From Caprella mutica (lineage: Eukaryota; Arthropoda; Malacostraca; Amphipoda; Caprellidae), in the NCBI GenBank assembly GCA_947561585.1, contig CANNZV010001135.1, positions 161,907-225,906 of the forward strand: a stretch of 64,000 bases of DNA, in the 5' to 3' direction. The notes below the pieces were generated by a model. The model was given only the letters and a program-made list of their open reading frames with translations. It was not told the DNA's origin and did no database searches. Made by a program: the position numbers and the translations under genes. Below, in pieces: positions 1-10,639 of the stretch (positions are counted from its first letter, which is position 1; each line of letters begins with the position of its first letter).

Positions 1-301
1 GAAATGAAATCTCTTAACTCTTGTGTCGAAGTAGGTGGTGGTGACGCAGGCGAAGTAGGTGGTAGTGACGCAGACAAAGTAGGTGGTAGTGACGCAGGCA
101 AAGTAGGTGGTAGTGACGCAGGCAAAGTAGGTGGTAGTGACGCAGACAAAGTAGGTGGTGGTGACGCAGACAAAGTAGGTGGTGGTGACGCAGACAAAGT
201 AGGTGGTAGTGACGCAGACAAATTAGTTGGTAGTGACGCAGGCAAAGTAGGTGGTAGTGACGCAGATAAAGTAGGTGGTAGTGACGCATTCGAACGAGAA
301 T
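1..301 (-). CDS. Partial exon of a secreted-protein paralogue, expanded 8-codon repeats
   Basis: Read on the minus strand, an acceptor (ATCTCTAG) at 302 opens an exon whose frame runs to the window edge. It encodes about eleven copies of an 8-residue unit, SASLPPTL or SASPPPTL, specified by a 24-bp DNA repeat, and then STQELRDFIS. The start (xSRSNASLPP) and end (QELRDFIS) match exon 3 of the secreted gene at 1474-2225 (TGSSVSLPA...AQDLRDFIS), with the same intron phase. I infer a tandem paralogue whose Ser/Pro-rich spacer has expanded as a minisatellite. The plus-strand reading (VGGSDADK repeats) is also open but lacks this homology. The function is unknown; secretion is inferred from the paralogue, because this copy's signal-peptide exon was not found. 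Confidence 0.55.
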
Positions 302-604
302 CTAGAGATGAAATGATTGAATAAGTAGTCACAGTAAATATATGTAAAATTGAAAATACAAATAGTCGAATGTACACTATATATCTTATATGTAAAAGAT
401 ATATAGTGTAAAAATGAACGCAATGAGCATATTTTATTGAGGTGATAATTACAAATCAAGATACGATTTTATTCATTTATTATTTCAATACAGAATTCAG
501 AAATACGAAATAATGAGTTATGGTTTGGTAAAGTAACATATATTTTCAGTAGGAATTTAACGTCTTCTTAGGAAACAGATTATGAAGCAACACAATGGAT
601 TTAC

Positions 605-797
605 CTCCGTAACATAGTTTAACGACATTGAAGTCAATTCACCGCCAGGTTCAAAAAAAAAAATCCCAACTCTCAAATCATCAGTACCAAAGTCTACTCC
701 ACTGTAAGAGTTTGGAGACTGGCAAGGTTTAGCCAAAGGAGAGCCATCAAGTTCAGCATCACCGGTTGAACCAGGTGCAGATGCCAGATAGGTTAGC
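605..797 (-). CDS. Putative internal exon, unknown protein (copy 1 of duplicated exon)
   Basis: On the minus strand, an acceptor (TTATACCAACAG) is followed by a 193-bp open stretch ending at a GTAAAT donor. The encoded piece begins LTYLASAPGSTGD and includes DGSPLAKPCQSPN and EPGGELTSMSLNYV. The last ~85 bp are repeated at 949-1032. An 11-T run in this copy gives three Phe codons where the other copy reads TCF, which may be a slippage product. I do not recognise the family. It lies between the secreted gene (1474-2225) and its repeat-expanded paralogue (1-301), on the same strand, so it could belong to either transcription unit. Confidence 0.35.
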
Positions 798-948
798 CTG
801 TTGGTATAAGAACATTCAATATAGATACTAGTTAGATTTTGTTCAACAAATAGATTTAGTAAATTGCTAAATAGGGATAAAACTGAAATTTTATAAAAAA
901 AAAGCTATATAATTTCAGTGACGTACGCAAGATATACGCTAGATTTAC

Positions 949-1032
949 CTCCATAACATAGTTTAACGACATTGAAGTCAATTCACCGCCAGGTTCAAAA
1001 CAAGTCCCAACTCCCAAATCATCAGTACCACA
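949..1032 (-). repeat. Duplicated exon-like segment (copy 2)
   Basis: This segment is about 90% identical to the 3' part of the putative exon at 605-797, in the same orientation about 340 bp away. It keeps the GTAAAT donor-like end and the reading GVGTCFEPGG. The homology stops close to both borders of the coding stretch, which suggests exon duplication rather than a dispersed transposon. No acceptor is obvious, so this copy may be dead. Confidence 0.4.
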
Positions 1033-1473
1033 GATCAAATATATAGTTATAATAAAAAGTCAACAGGAAAATGAAAGAGTGTGTATTAACGGAGACTTAA
1101 TGAAAAACTCTGCCTCTAACCTTTACAACTGAAACTTATTAAGAATAAAAAATGATTAAACATGATCTAATGAAAATTAAACTGAATAGAGAACAGTGGT
1201 CTATAGATGATTCTTTTCCGTTGTTATAAACGAGAATATGAATTTTGAATAGGAGAAACATTGGTGATCTTTGATAATATAGCTACTCTTTACTATGAAA
1301 TACCTTAAGATTTGATTATTTGAATCGAAAATCACCTAGGTAGCCATGATGAAAGTAAAATTATCCTATATATAAATATGGATTTTCCGATGTATGAAAA
1401 CTTAAGGTTCAATTTGACTATTTTAACATAAAATAATAGAAAGATAAAATAAAAAATGGCAATTCAAAGTCTC

Positions 1474-2225
1474 TTAATTTCTCTCATATGGCGAGCCTTG
1501 AGCTCCCTGTATTTGTTTCGTATTTTGACACGTCCATTTTTTATCAAGTAAGACTGCCATTTTCTTTTTAGCAATGACGTCAATTTCCCCACCGGTCAAA
1601 TATTCTCCTTTCTCCAATAATGGATTGAATATATTCTTCATAGTCATAATCACTTCATCCAAGAAAGTTTTTTTGGATGAGGAACTCTTCAGAGAAATGA
1701 AATCTCTGAGATCTTGAGCGGATTGTTCTGGTGAAGTTGCTGGTAGTGACACAGAAGAACCAGTATCTGAAACTAAAGCATAAATTATACAACTCGCAGT
1801 CGAAAGTAATATTTTTGAAGAATACATATTTCATTAATGATAGCAGACTATATATTTAGTTCTATTTTGCTTCTAAATTAGTAAATTCTTCAAAGATATA
1901 ACAAATAATTAACTTCTGTAGTTGGAGTTTGAGGAAGGTGAATGGGAGAGCATTGCTCATTTGTTTTTCAAGAGGAAAATTTACTCACATTTTAGATCAG
2001 TTGATGAACCCCCAACATCTGTGTCCTGTTGTGAAAAATACATCAAAAGAGATAAGATAGAGGATTGTTTATCTTCTTGAACCAAGATATGATAAATATC
2101 GTTATAAGTCGTTCAAAAAATATTTCATGAATATTATTTCAGCAGAATAAGATACTCACCAATATCAATAACAGACTTTTTGCTAAGATTACCACTGTAA
2201 ATGTCATCGATGAAAGCAGCTGCAT
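1474..2225 (-). CDS. Small secreted protein, three exons, 131 aa
   Basis: The model is exon 1 2225-2160, exon 2 2025-1989 and exon 3 1766-1474, all on the minus strand. Both donors are GTGAGT, the acceptors are CACAACAG and AGTTTCAG, and the phases (0, then 1) agree throughout. Exon 1 starts MQLLSS and has a hydrophobic core (TVVILA then KSLLLIL), a typical signal peptide. Exon 2 adds a Gly/Ser/Asp linker. Exon 3 gives a Ser/Pro/Thr segment, then a mostly helical, Lys-rich region (FLDEVIMTMKNIFNPLLEKG, DVIAKKKMAVLLDKKW) ending PYERN. There is one Cys in exon 3 and no known domain. The alternative reading, a single exon opening at 1827 with MYSSKILL, would read through the acceptor's pyrimidine tract, so I prefer the spliced form. 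An insect salivary, venom or gut secreted protein is plausible but unproven. A paralogue lies at 1-301. Confidence 0.6.
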
Positions 2226-2285
2226 TAAAACCTTCTTTCTTTATTTTTGTTTACAATTCTATATACTCTCTCTGCCGTGCTGGCA

Positions 2286-3717
2286 CTATGGTTCATATGC
2301 TTCGCAACAGCATGACATGCTTGGATCAACTTCACGAGTGACAGTTGCAGCTGACCGCCTGCAGTCATTGGATGTTAGATGCCCTATACCAGCTGCAGTG
2401 GTATGCTGACTCAGAGAGTGAGCCACTGCTGAACTAGATCCAAGAGACATTCCTTTGAATGTTGTAAAGAATGCCAATGTCTCTTGGGCAACCACCTTTA
2501 CTCTCACGTGGGTATCACGCTAGCTGATACTCAAACTTTTGTGACAGCACAAGTTTGGGTGGTCCGCTTGATGCCAATGTTTTGTGATTCATCACGGTGA
2601 TTATATACTGTGTTGAATCGATTTCCCTGTCAACAGCTTTCTTCCGCTCAAGATAGTCATCGATAGACATTTCAGCCAATACTCCTGCTCTGTTTGCATT
2701 GCAGGCATTAATATTGAATAACAAGTAATTTCTTAATAGATTAAAGACTTTTCCAATTAGAACAAAATCTTGCTGGTCACACTCTCTAATTAGTTTGATA
2801 GCATTACGGTACTCTTCACTGGCACGATACTTCATGATTTTTCTCAGCATCAAGGAGTACTTCACTCTGCTGTATCTTCTTAGTTGCAGATTCAATTCCA
2901 ATTTGGTTTTTATGAGATTTTGACCGATTGGGTAAATCTAGCATGATATCTCTAGCATTTTCTCTCTGTATTGGTGCGGAGAAATTATTTTTCCGTGCTT
3001 GTATATACGACATAAATTTTTTTACAGCAACCATATAACTTCTGGCAGTTTGACCAGTCCAATTACCAGATCTTTTCTTCTGTAAAAACAATCTCCAGAG
3101 TGTGGAGTCATGTAATAGGTCATCCAAGGTATTGACTGACACTATGGCACAGAGGCGTGAAATCATTGATCTATTGGGATTTGCTGTCACCAACTTATTG
3201 CCTCCACCCTGTGGCCTACACAATCATTCTCCAAATTGTTCAATTAAATTTTTGATATATTCAGGAATAGAGTACTCACTATTACTTGAAATATCAACTG
3301 GCATGACAACACTGTCATTAACCATTTCAATAAGCATGGACTCTATTTTTTCATCATGTTCAGGAGGTTGAGACTGATCAAAAGAGACGGCGATGAAGCA
3401 GAAGGTAGGAACTAATTCATCAAAACAGACGGCGATGGAGCAGGGGGAGGAGAAGGCAGCTCTGATATTTTATGGAAAAAACTTTCTTTCGAAATAATAT
3501 TTTTCTTAATCCTATCTTTATGTTTATTTCTACAGTGATCTCTCAAAGAGATCACTACTGAATGACATCCTGGTTTTGGACATTGAGTTTTTCTCACTTT
3601 AGCTCCTGGTAAAATAACGAGCTCCATAATTGCATGAGCGGTTTGAATCAAATCCATCGTGGGAATGACGGAACATGATGCAGCATCCAGCTCGATCATT
3701 GGACCTACTTCAGCAAT
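2286..3717 (-). pseudogene. Decayed gene: C2H2 finger plus recombinase-like region
   Basis: An acceptor (ATTTTCTCAG) at 3718 opens minus-strand coding sequence that runs in pieces to a stop at 2286. The first piece (to 3412) has a zinc-finger-like motif CPKPGC...HCRNKH. Later pieces include NWTGQTARSYMVAVKKFM, which resembles the N-terminal SAM-like domain of tyrosine recombinases, and a tail with AHSLSQHTTAAGIGHLTS and RRSAATVTRE. The reading is broken by at least two in-frame stops (near 3411 and 3228) and by frame shifts near 2890 and 2510. A Crypton-like or other tyrosine-recombinase transposon remnant is my best guess, but I cannot place the catalytic Arg/His/Tyr set with certainty. It lies just upstream of the secreted gene on the same strand and is probably unrelated to it. 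Confidence 0.4.
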
Positions 3718-4070
3718 CTGAGAAAATAAATAATTAATTAGTACTTATACTGAAATATTGAGCAAGCTTATGTCAAATAATTTATTAATTTCATGGTAAA
3801 ACTGAGAAAAAGGAAAAAAATATAGGGATTTTTTAGTGATTACAAGTATTCACAGTCTACTCTCTGATAATTTATATGATTAATGACTACAATTTGTAGA
3901 TACAATAAGATTTGAAATTTAGAGAGTAGCTACAATGAAATGTATTTGAATTTCATGTCAATGACTTAGGATATCATATTTAGAGATAATTTGAGAATAT
4001 TTTCTTGATAGACACACATAACTTACCTCATTAACATCATCACAAAGTTCAGTTGAAGAAGAGTGATTTA

Positions 4071-4500
4071 AGGGGCCTTTACACGGTAAGTGCTCAGTGC
4101 CACTTTGTGGTGACACTGCTCTATGCCACGCCCACTTTGCTACTTGCCCCACCCTTTTTGGCAAAACTTGGTGGTGACCAAGCTATCGCTCTGAGAGCGA
4201 ACGCTCACCACAAAGTGCCACTGTCTTTCAGTAGCGATTGCCAGACAATCGACAACCCCTTTCATTGACCTAGTTGAAGAGCACCCATGCCTATGGAAAA
4301 TAAAATCTAAATATTATAAAGATAAAACACTAACAGCGTTAGTGTTTAATAGCATATTAGATGCTAACCACGATACTAAAGTGTCAGTGCCCACCAAAGC
4401 ACATTCTGCTCGTGTAAAGGCGCTGAGCTAATTGGTGGGCAGTGTGGTGAAAAAAGTGTGGTGAATAGTGGCACTGACCAGTGCTCGTGTAAAGACCCCT
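4071..4500. mobile_element. PIF/Harbinger-type MITE, 430 bp, TSD TTA
   Basis: The ends are AGGGGCCTTTACAC and its inverted counterpart GTGTAAAGACCCCT. They are flanked by TTA on both sides (4068-4070, 4501-4503), the TWA duplication of PIF/Harbinger elements. Subterminal copies of the GTGGCACTGA motif are also inverted. There is no transposase ORF, so it is non-autonomous. Confidence 0.7.
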
Positions 4501-5145
4501 TTACAGTTAAATGATAGACTAGCTCTGTTGATTGAGAACCACCATTGACTGGACGCATGGAAGTACTAGTAGGAGGAAGGGGTGTAACGACTAACCAACA
4601 ACGTATAAGCGTGACCATCAAAGTTTATAGAAGGGTAGTTAGGACAACGCTATAACATAAATTTCGGAGCTGTGAGGCAGTGACGTCATTCAAGATGGCG
4701 GATGTTTCTACCAATCATGGAGCTCAGACAACTGAGCGCCAAATTCTGAAACAAAAATGTAAACAAAGTGTGATGTAAACTTTGATAGATTGTCCGAAAA
4801 GCTAATCATCTTCATAATTCTTGATCAACTATTAATAAAACTATACAATATGATATTATTATTCTATAATGGTGCCTAGAATATAAATATGCAGCTTTTA
4901 AACCGTAATTATAAAGATAAACAACCTAAGATACCTAGGTAATCATGCTAATGGACACTTGCCTAATAAGATCTTTCCAATTTCATCAACATGACTTCAA
5001 ATTTTAATCTTAGATTACTGTATGTGTTGGAAATTTGAGAAAATTGAATGAAAAAGATAATAACTTAGGTTGCTACTACCTATTTGTGAACAATGAAAAG
5101 TGATTTCACTAGAATTTTGTCTCTAGACTCCACAGTCTCCACATA

Positions 5146-5375
5146 GGGTCAAGCAGGTAAATTGCGGCACACTAACTAACTGCGGCCTCTACAACAGAAA
5201 CATCATGGCTTCAAAATACAAGTTAAAAATTTTAATTAATAAATTATAGCATGCCTGCGCTTCTTCTGATAGCTAATATCCCATTTTAATTTAATTTCGG
5301 TTCAGAATGTTTTAGAGACTCTCTTGATAAGGCCGCAATTAAAAATAAAAGGGCCGCAATTTACCTGCGTGACCC
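5146..5375. mobile_element. MITE, 230 bp, TA target site (copy 1)
   Basis: Inverted ends GGGTCAAGCAGGTAAATTGC and GCAATTTACCTGCGTGACCC are flanked by TA. A second, less complete copy follows at 5610-5843. There is no coding capacity. Confidence 0.65.
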
Positions 5376-5534
5376 TACCTAGGAAGACTTTGAATAAGGA
5401 AGCATTTCCATCTGTTGGTGAGTACCTATTATAGCCTTATAGGTAAACTACTAAACTAGACGACGTAGGCGTCGCCATCACATAGTGAGGCTAAGTGAGC
5501 AGTCTATTTAGCCTAGGGGCTAGCCGGCAAGGTC

Positions 5535-5605
5535 TAGGTAGCGACGCTACCTAGTCCTAATTGGCTGACCGCTGACGCTACCGTAGTGTCAGCGGTCAGC
5601 CGATT
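5535..5605. repeat. Strong DNA hairpins between two MITE copies
   Basis: CTAGGTAGCGACGCTACCTA (5534-5553) is a near-perfect palindrome. Immediately after it, 5559-5605 forms a ~23-bp stem (GGCTGACCGCTGACGC against its inverted repeat) with about two mismatches and almost no loop. It is GC-rich in an AT-rich setting. It could be a cruciform or the tip of a foldback element; no function is assigned. Confidence 0.6.
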
Positions 5606-5609
5606 AGTT

Positions 5610-5843
5610 AGGTAAATTGCGGCACTCAAAAACTGCAGCCACTAACCTCAGTACACTAAAATCTATGATGGCTTTGATTTTGAAGCACTCCACTCTGGAA
5701 ATAAACAAAATCTAGAACGCATTGAGTTTCAACTCAATATAAATTAGTTTAAGAATGTTTTTGAGAGTGAGACATTCTTAACAGATTACAGTGCCGCAAT
5801 TAGAAATTAAAGGACCGCAATTTACCTGAAGGCTGTGTGACCC
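5610..5843. mobile_element. MITE, copy 2 of the GGTAAATTGCGGC family
   Basis: It begins GGTAAATTGCGGCACTC and ends GACCGCAATTTACCTGAAGG...TGTGACCC, matching the element at 5146-5375 over both ends. Its extreme left end (GGGTCAAGCA) is missing, so it is slightly truncated. Confidence 0.55.
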
Positions 5844-5879
5844 TACAGTCCTACTGTCTAGCCAGTCTTTATTTCATGG

Positions 5880-7460
5880 TAAATTCCATTATTCCAGTAA
5901 TTCCACCAACATGTCCAGATTGTATCATTGTACCTATATGATAGTAAATTCCAATGATTTGTCAACAGATATTCAATTTCTCTAATAAATTTAGCTATTA
6001 ATTCCTATATTACCATTAATTTTTGGAGAGGAAACTGGTAAAATGTTGGAGGACTAGACAAATTGATGAAAAATGTTAGCAGATATTTCTCAGATTTTTG
6101 AAAAAGTCAGATGAGTTCAGTGCACCAAATACAAAGTTACAAACTGGCAAGTGGCAACATGTTGATAAAAAAATTTCCCCTGTGAAAATAATATTCTGCT
6201 TTGTCAAAGTTTGTGGATTTTTAGCTATTTATTCCTATGTTACCATTAATTTTCTGCCTTTTCGGTGGATAAATTGGGAAAATGTTGGTGGATCGGCCAA
6301 ATTAATGAAAATTTATGATGGATTTCTTCAGCTTTTTGAAAAAGTCAGTGGGATTTTGTGCACCAAATACAGACTGGGTCTAGCTAAATGAATTTTTCAA
6401 TTTGAAGCCTATAGTATTTTGGTTGATATATTTGCACCATATGATCATACAAAGTACAAACCAGGTAATACAGTGTGTCCTTACTTACTAGCCAATATAT
6501 TGGTGAGGCAGTCTGAAATGAATGTCTCTACAGACCCAGGATTTTCTTACAGAAAATGGGATTTAGGCGCAGCAAATGACATGGAAACATAGGAATGAAA
6601 TAGCCAAATATTTCTTGATTGCATGAATAATCCACAAATCCAGCTTCTGAGACTGGTTTGCAAGTTTGTGATTGTAAATTTGAGCCTCAAGTCCTTTAAC
6701 ATCCAAGTTATTTTATAAGGGTAGAAAGTTCTTTTTAGTTTTATCACTATTTATTTGTTTATTACTCATTTATTAGAACCTCATCAGTCTCAGACAACTT
6801 AGTAAATTGTAAAATTACTAATATTAGTATGTCTCTTAAACTCCAGTTATCCTCAAAGAAGCTAAATTTCCTCAAAATTCTTTCCTAAATAATATTGTAG
6901 CATAGCCAGACTGCAAAATATGGAACATTTTTCTAAGACTCTCTGCAACAAAATACAAATCTGAGGCTCTGAGTCCTATTTTATAAATTTCATATCTCTG
7001 CAGGAGATCTTGTATTAATTCCTATGTAACCATTAATTTAGCTGCGGGAGATTTTGAATTCATTCCTATGTAACCCATGTAATAAATAAAGCATCACCAA
7101 ACTTGCCATTTTAATGGTGAGTTTATGACAGTTATTTTGATCTATGTATGCTACAATGTTATTTTGGAGAGAATTTATGATGCCTAATTTCATCATTTTG
7201 ATAAATTAAAATTAAAGAGAAATTTAGTTTCTTTTGGAGATAAATGGAGAGTTTATGAGCCATACTATTTTTGTTGGAATGTCACCATTAATTTAGCATA
7301 ATTTACCATTAAAATCCATCAGAATTGTCAATAAATTCGTTAATCGACCAATTTTTTAATCTATTTAGCCACCAATTCACCAAAAACTCGATGAAATTTA
7401 GGAATAAATAGCTAGCTAGAAAATCACAAACATTGCTAGAATATTATTATTTTCAAAGGG
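5880..7460. repeat. Diverged repeat rich in ACCATTAATTTA motifs
   Basis: This segment repeats TTCCTATGTTACCATTAATT and related phrases many times, along with sentences such as GACTGCAAAATATGGAACAT. The same sentences occur inverted at about 39,900-40,680. It is an old interspersed or internally repetitive element. The short ORFs inside (for example 6098-6391) look like chance. Confidence 0.45.
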
Positions 7461-8855
7461 AGAAAAAATCCACCGATATGTCTGTGCTTTTATAATCTTA
7501 CAGAGTTTAACTATTTTGTTTAATTTGTCAAATTAATTACTTCCTACTTTCAAACAGGAACTCCAGTCAGTAAGTCTAAATTCAGAAAATTATTTGATTC
7601 TGACCAAATTTCATCTGAGAAGAGCTGGTTGCTACCTCCCTCAATGGAAATTTTGAAGCAGCGCAAGAAGAAAATGACCATATGATTCATCTTCTGAACA
7701 ACGTAAGTATATTACCATATAGCTTCATCTCATTATTGCTTTGATTGCACTGACTATTAGTAGGTGAAACAATTCATGAATTCACTAATTGCTCCTTATT
7801 AGTCTTTTTTATAGACTTTTTATGTAGTCTTTTTCGTAGACTTTTTATGTAGTCTTTTTCATAAATATTTGAAGCTAACAATTTATGGATGTTAAACTCT
7901 AACTGTAATTAATATTTTATGAAAATTTTCATAGGACCCCTCGCCTGAACTAGAATCGGAGGAAATGGGCTTTCTAGAAAGTGAAGTTAAAGCTGCCTGC
8001 AGTGACCTATTCACGGTCACCAATAACACCAGTTGGAGGCTTCTTCCATTCCATCGCATCTGAAAATGCTTACAGCTACTTTTACAGAATAAAGTGTCAT
8101 AAAAATTGAAAAATATCACAGCAAGAATCTCGAATCAAAACTGGCTGATTGTGAAACATGCAGCAGTATTTTAATCTCCCCTGATCTGAATATAGATTCA
8201 TCCTAGGGATTAAAATATTGCTGCCCATCATTTATATCCTTATTAAGGAATTTCTTCTCATTTTTTCTTAAATAAGAACTGCTATTTCAGAATTTACTAA
8301 ATAACTATCAGAATTGAAGTACAATTAATATTGTATGCTCCCTCAACTATGCTGTGATCAAATGAACAAATATTTAGTTAAGTTTTATGTCTTAGAACGT
8401 GGAATCAGAAGCTTAGACATGTAAATGAAAAGAATATATTAATGATAATAACTAATAATTAAATTTGTCCATTAAGTTTCCAATGACCATTTGAAAGTAT
8501 ATTCAAATAAGCGGGATAGTTTTAACTTTTCATTTTGATTGAATAGAGTTAACGATTAAAACTATTCTGCTTCAATGAATTTTAATTTTTTTTTCTATTA
8601 TTAATTTTGTTTCTGGATCACTGGACGATTCATTTTGCAGCTGAAAAATTATGCTTTAATCTATAAATTTTGAAATTGTATCCATTGTATCCTATTAAAA
8701 TGGATACAATTTATTCTATATAGCGACATGAACAAGTTTAGTAGTTTCATTTTTTTTCATACTCATAAAAATACTGTTATTAATAAAGTTATTTATGTGT
8801 GGAATGAATTATGTCTGTCAATGACCAGTAAATGGTTCAGACTTCAGTTACTATC
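7461..8855. other. AT-rich intergenic sequence, no gene seen
   Basis: I see no ORF with recognisable features. There is a short direct repeat of GTAGTCTTTTTCGTAGACTT type near 7800-7860 and a small inverted repeat around 8683-8712. The stretch is otherwise unremarkable. Confidence 0.5.
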
Positions 8856-9048
8856 AGCTCTTCATTTTCCTCTTCCATCCGTGAGTGAAGCCACCGGTGC
8901 TTGTTTCACTTTTCATTACATTCCTTGGTAAGTGATGGAGTAGCTTTTCTTCATCCATGAGCATTGTCACTGAAAGTGGTAGGTGACTTTGTTCATTGAG
9001 CCACTTTTCTGACTGCTTCTTCCAGTCCCTTGTATTTAATTCACTCAT
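8856..9048 (-). pseudogene. Dispersed repeat, possible CRAL-TRIO N-terminal relic
   Basis: On the minus strand this reads NTRDWKKQSEKWLNEQSHLP followed by an acidic stretch DEEKLLHHLP. The WL-x-x-Q-x-H-L-P pattern and the following D/E-x-LL resemble the start of CRAL-TRIO lipid-transfer proteins, which is a weak match. Diverged pieces of the same DNA recur at 27838-27905 and 51885-51960 (CTTTCTGACTGCTTCTTCCA type), and at 42712-42790 and 52704-52755 (CACCGGTGCTT type). The repeated dispersal suggests a repeat family, perhaps derived from gene exons. Confidence 0.3.
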
Positions 9049-9082
9049 TTTCCTGTTGTATATTTGTTCTAGGTAGCCAAAG

Positions 9083-9178
9083 GAGACCCTATAAACATCG
9101 GTCTGTCGATTCGATAGAACAATCCATCGATTTGATATCCCAGAAATCGAATCGATATACGTTGTTTATAGGGGAGAC
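9083..9178. repeat. Near-perfect 96-bp palindrome
   Basis: GAGACCCTATAAACATCG...TCGATTCGAT is mirrored by ATCGAATCGA...ACGTTGTTTATAGGGGAGAC, giving arms of about 45 bp. This is a small foldback or MITE-like unit. No target-site duplication was resolved. Confidence 0.5.
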
Positions 9179-10263
9179 TTAAATCAACCACTAAAATTCG
9201 GGTTTTTTTTTCATTTTTTCAAACCTTAAATGAACTATAATACTATTGTATGATTATATTGTGTTTGTGATACAGCTCTTTTTTTTAAATGATTGTTCCT
9301 ATACTTTAAAGAATTCAAAATTTAGTAGAAAATAGTAATGGAAATGTCAGTTTTGTTGATTCGCAATAGTCTGTGGTAACCTGTGATAAGTTCTAAATAT
9401 GGATTATAAATATTTATCTATTTAATGCTGAAAGTTAAACCATAATAATATTCAGGGTATAAATGATCCATCCAATAAAATCTGTGAATATAATTACTAT
9501 CCTTTAAAAATAATACCTATTTATATGTATTTATATCAAGTTCAATATAGTCTATCCGTATGAATATAAATAATATTTTTAGCTTACATTTTTGAATATA
9601 ACCATCTTACATGCATAGTAATCTAGTATCAGGCTCAATAAGCTGAAATTGCTTTTTAAAAAATTGGTTTCTAGTGCTGTAAGCTACTAACGAAAAATGC
9701 TTAAATAAGAGTTTATTATATGATCAGAGTGCTCTAAGTAACTGAATTTCACGTAAATAATCTATAATGGTAATTAATAACCTCATTATGAAAAGAAAAT
9801 AATCGAATTAACCAAATAATTAAATTTGTTCAAGTATGCTATTTTGATTTTTTAGCTAAGGCATCGCGCGACAAAAACAATACTTGGCAACTGCCTGTTA
9901 CGTCACTGGGTCCATGCTATTTTCACCCGAATTTGTACCCGTAGACTTGTCCTAACTACCTTATTCTATGAACTGTGGTGACCATCATGTTAGCACCTTA
10001 GTGACGTCACCCGTGACGTCACTCAGCGCATCAGTCAAGAGAGCTTCCTTGTCTCTCTGCGCGTCAGTCAAATGAGCTAGCTTCCTTGGCGTACAATATT
10101 ACATTAAATACTTTTGAGGAATATTACTTTAATTAAGTTTATTAAACTCTTTACAAATAAAAATATTTATTCAAGCAGGTGATCTGAGGTACAAAGTAAA
10201 AATAATATTTATTTATTTATTAAATAATTTTAGAGTTTCTATTCTTCGAAAACTCAAGTTTGT

Positions 10264-10489
10264 AGTAGGGTAGGTAAGTACTTAATTATCAGTCAGTTCC
10301 ACATTTTCGGTCATATAAGATGACACAATATAAAAATAATTATTTCACTAGGATTGGTTGAGTAAAAACAACCAACCTGGTTTTGCAGAAGTAGTGCATA
10401 GAACTCTGTAATAATAATACTTTTAATATTGTGTTTACTTACATGACTGAAAATGTAGTACTGACCGATAATTCGTAATTTACCCTAGT
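10264..10489. mobile_element. MITE family with TTCCACATTTTCGGTC ends (copy 1)
   Basis: The left end reads AGGGTAGGTAAGTACTTAAT then CAGTTCCACATTTTCGGTC. The right end is the inverse, ending GATAATTCGTAATTTACCCT. Related copies are at 53065-53205 and 56227-56427, and a degenerate version is embedded in the pogo-like elements near 23330 and 25970. Confidence 0.55.
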
Positions 10490-10639
10490 AAACAGCTGAT
10501 GTGTACTCGCACACTACTCAGCAAAATACTTTAGGTATTTGATCATATTACTTAATAATTATTTATCTTATGGCATTTAATTGATATAAGAAGATTAATT
10601 GATGAATATTTAAGCAACAGATGCAATGTTAATGACTTA

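Larger units (their letters stand above)
4620..9985. repeat. Possible large element bounded by diverged inverted ends
   Basis: Near 4610-4660 the sequence reads GTTTATAGAAGGGTAGTTAG followed by GACAA. The inverted match is at about 9940-9985 (CTTGTCCTAACTACC then TTATTCTATGAAC). Both are followed inward by GTGACGT-type motifs about 50-100 bp away. The arms are short and diverged, and I see no target-site duplication. They could be ends of one 5.3-kb element or two solo remnants. Confidence 0.3.

Noticed and set aside
4..324. Plus-strand ORF of VGGSDADK repeats
   Set aside because: It is the antisense shadow of the minus-strand SASLPPTL exon, which has a splice acceptor and a homologous neighbour.
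1474..1827. Single-exon 117-aa ORF starting MYSSKILL
   Set aside because: Its first residues read through a pyrimidine-rich splice acceptor; the three-exon model gives matching phases and a better signal peptide.
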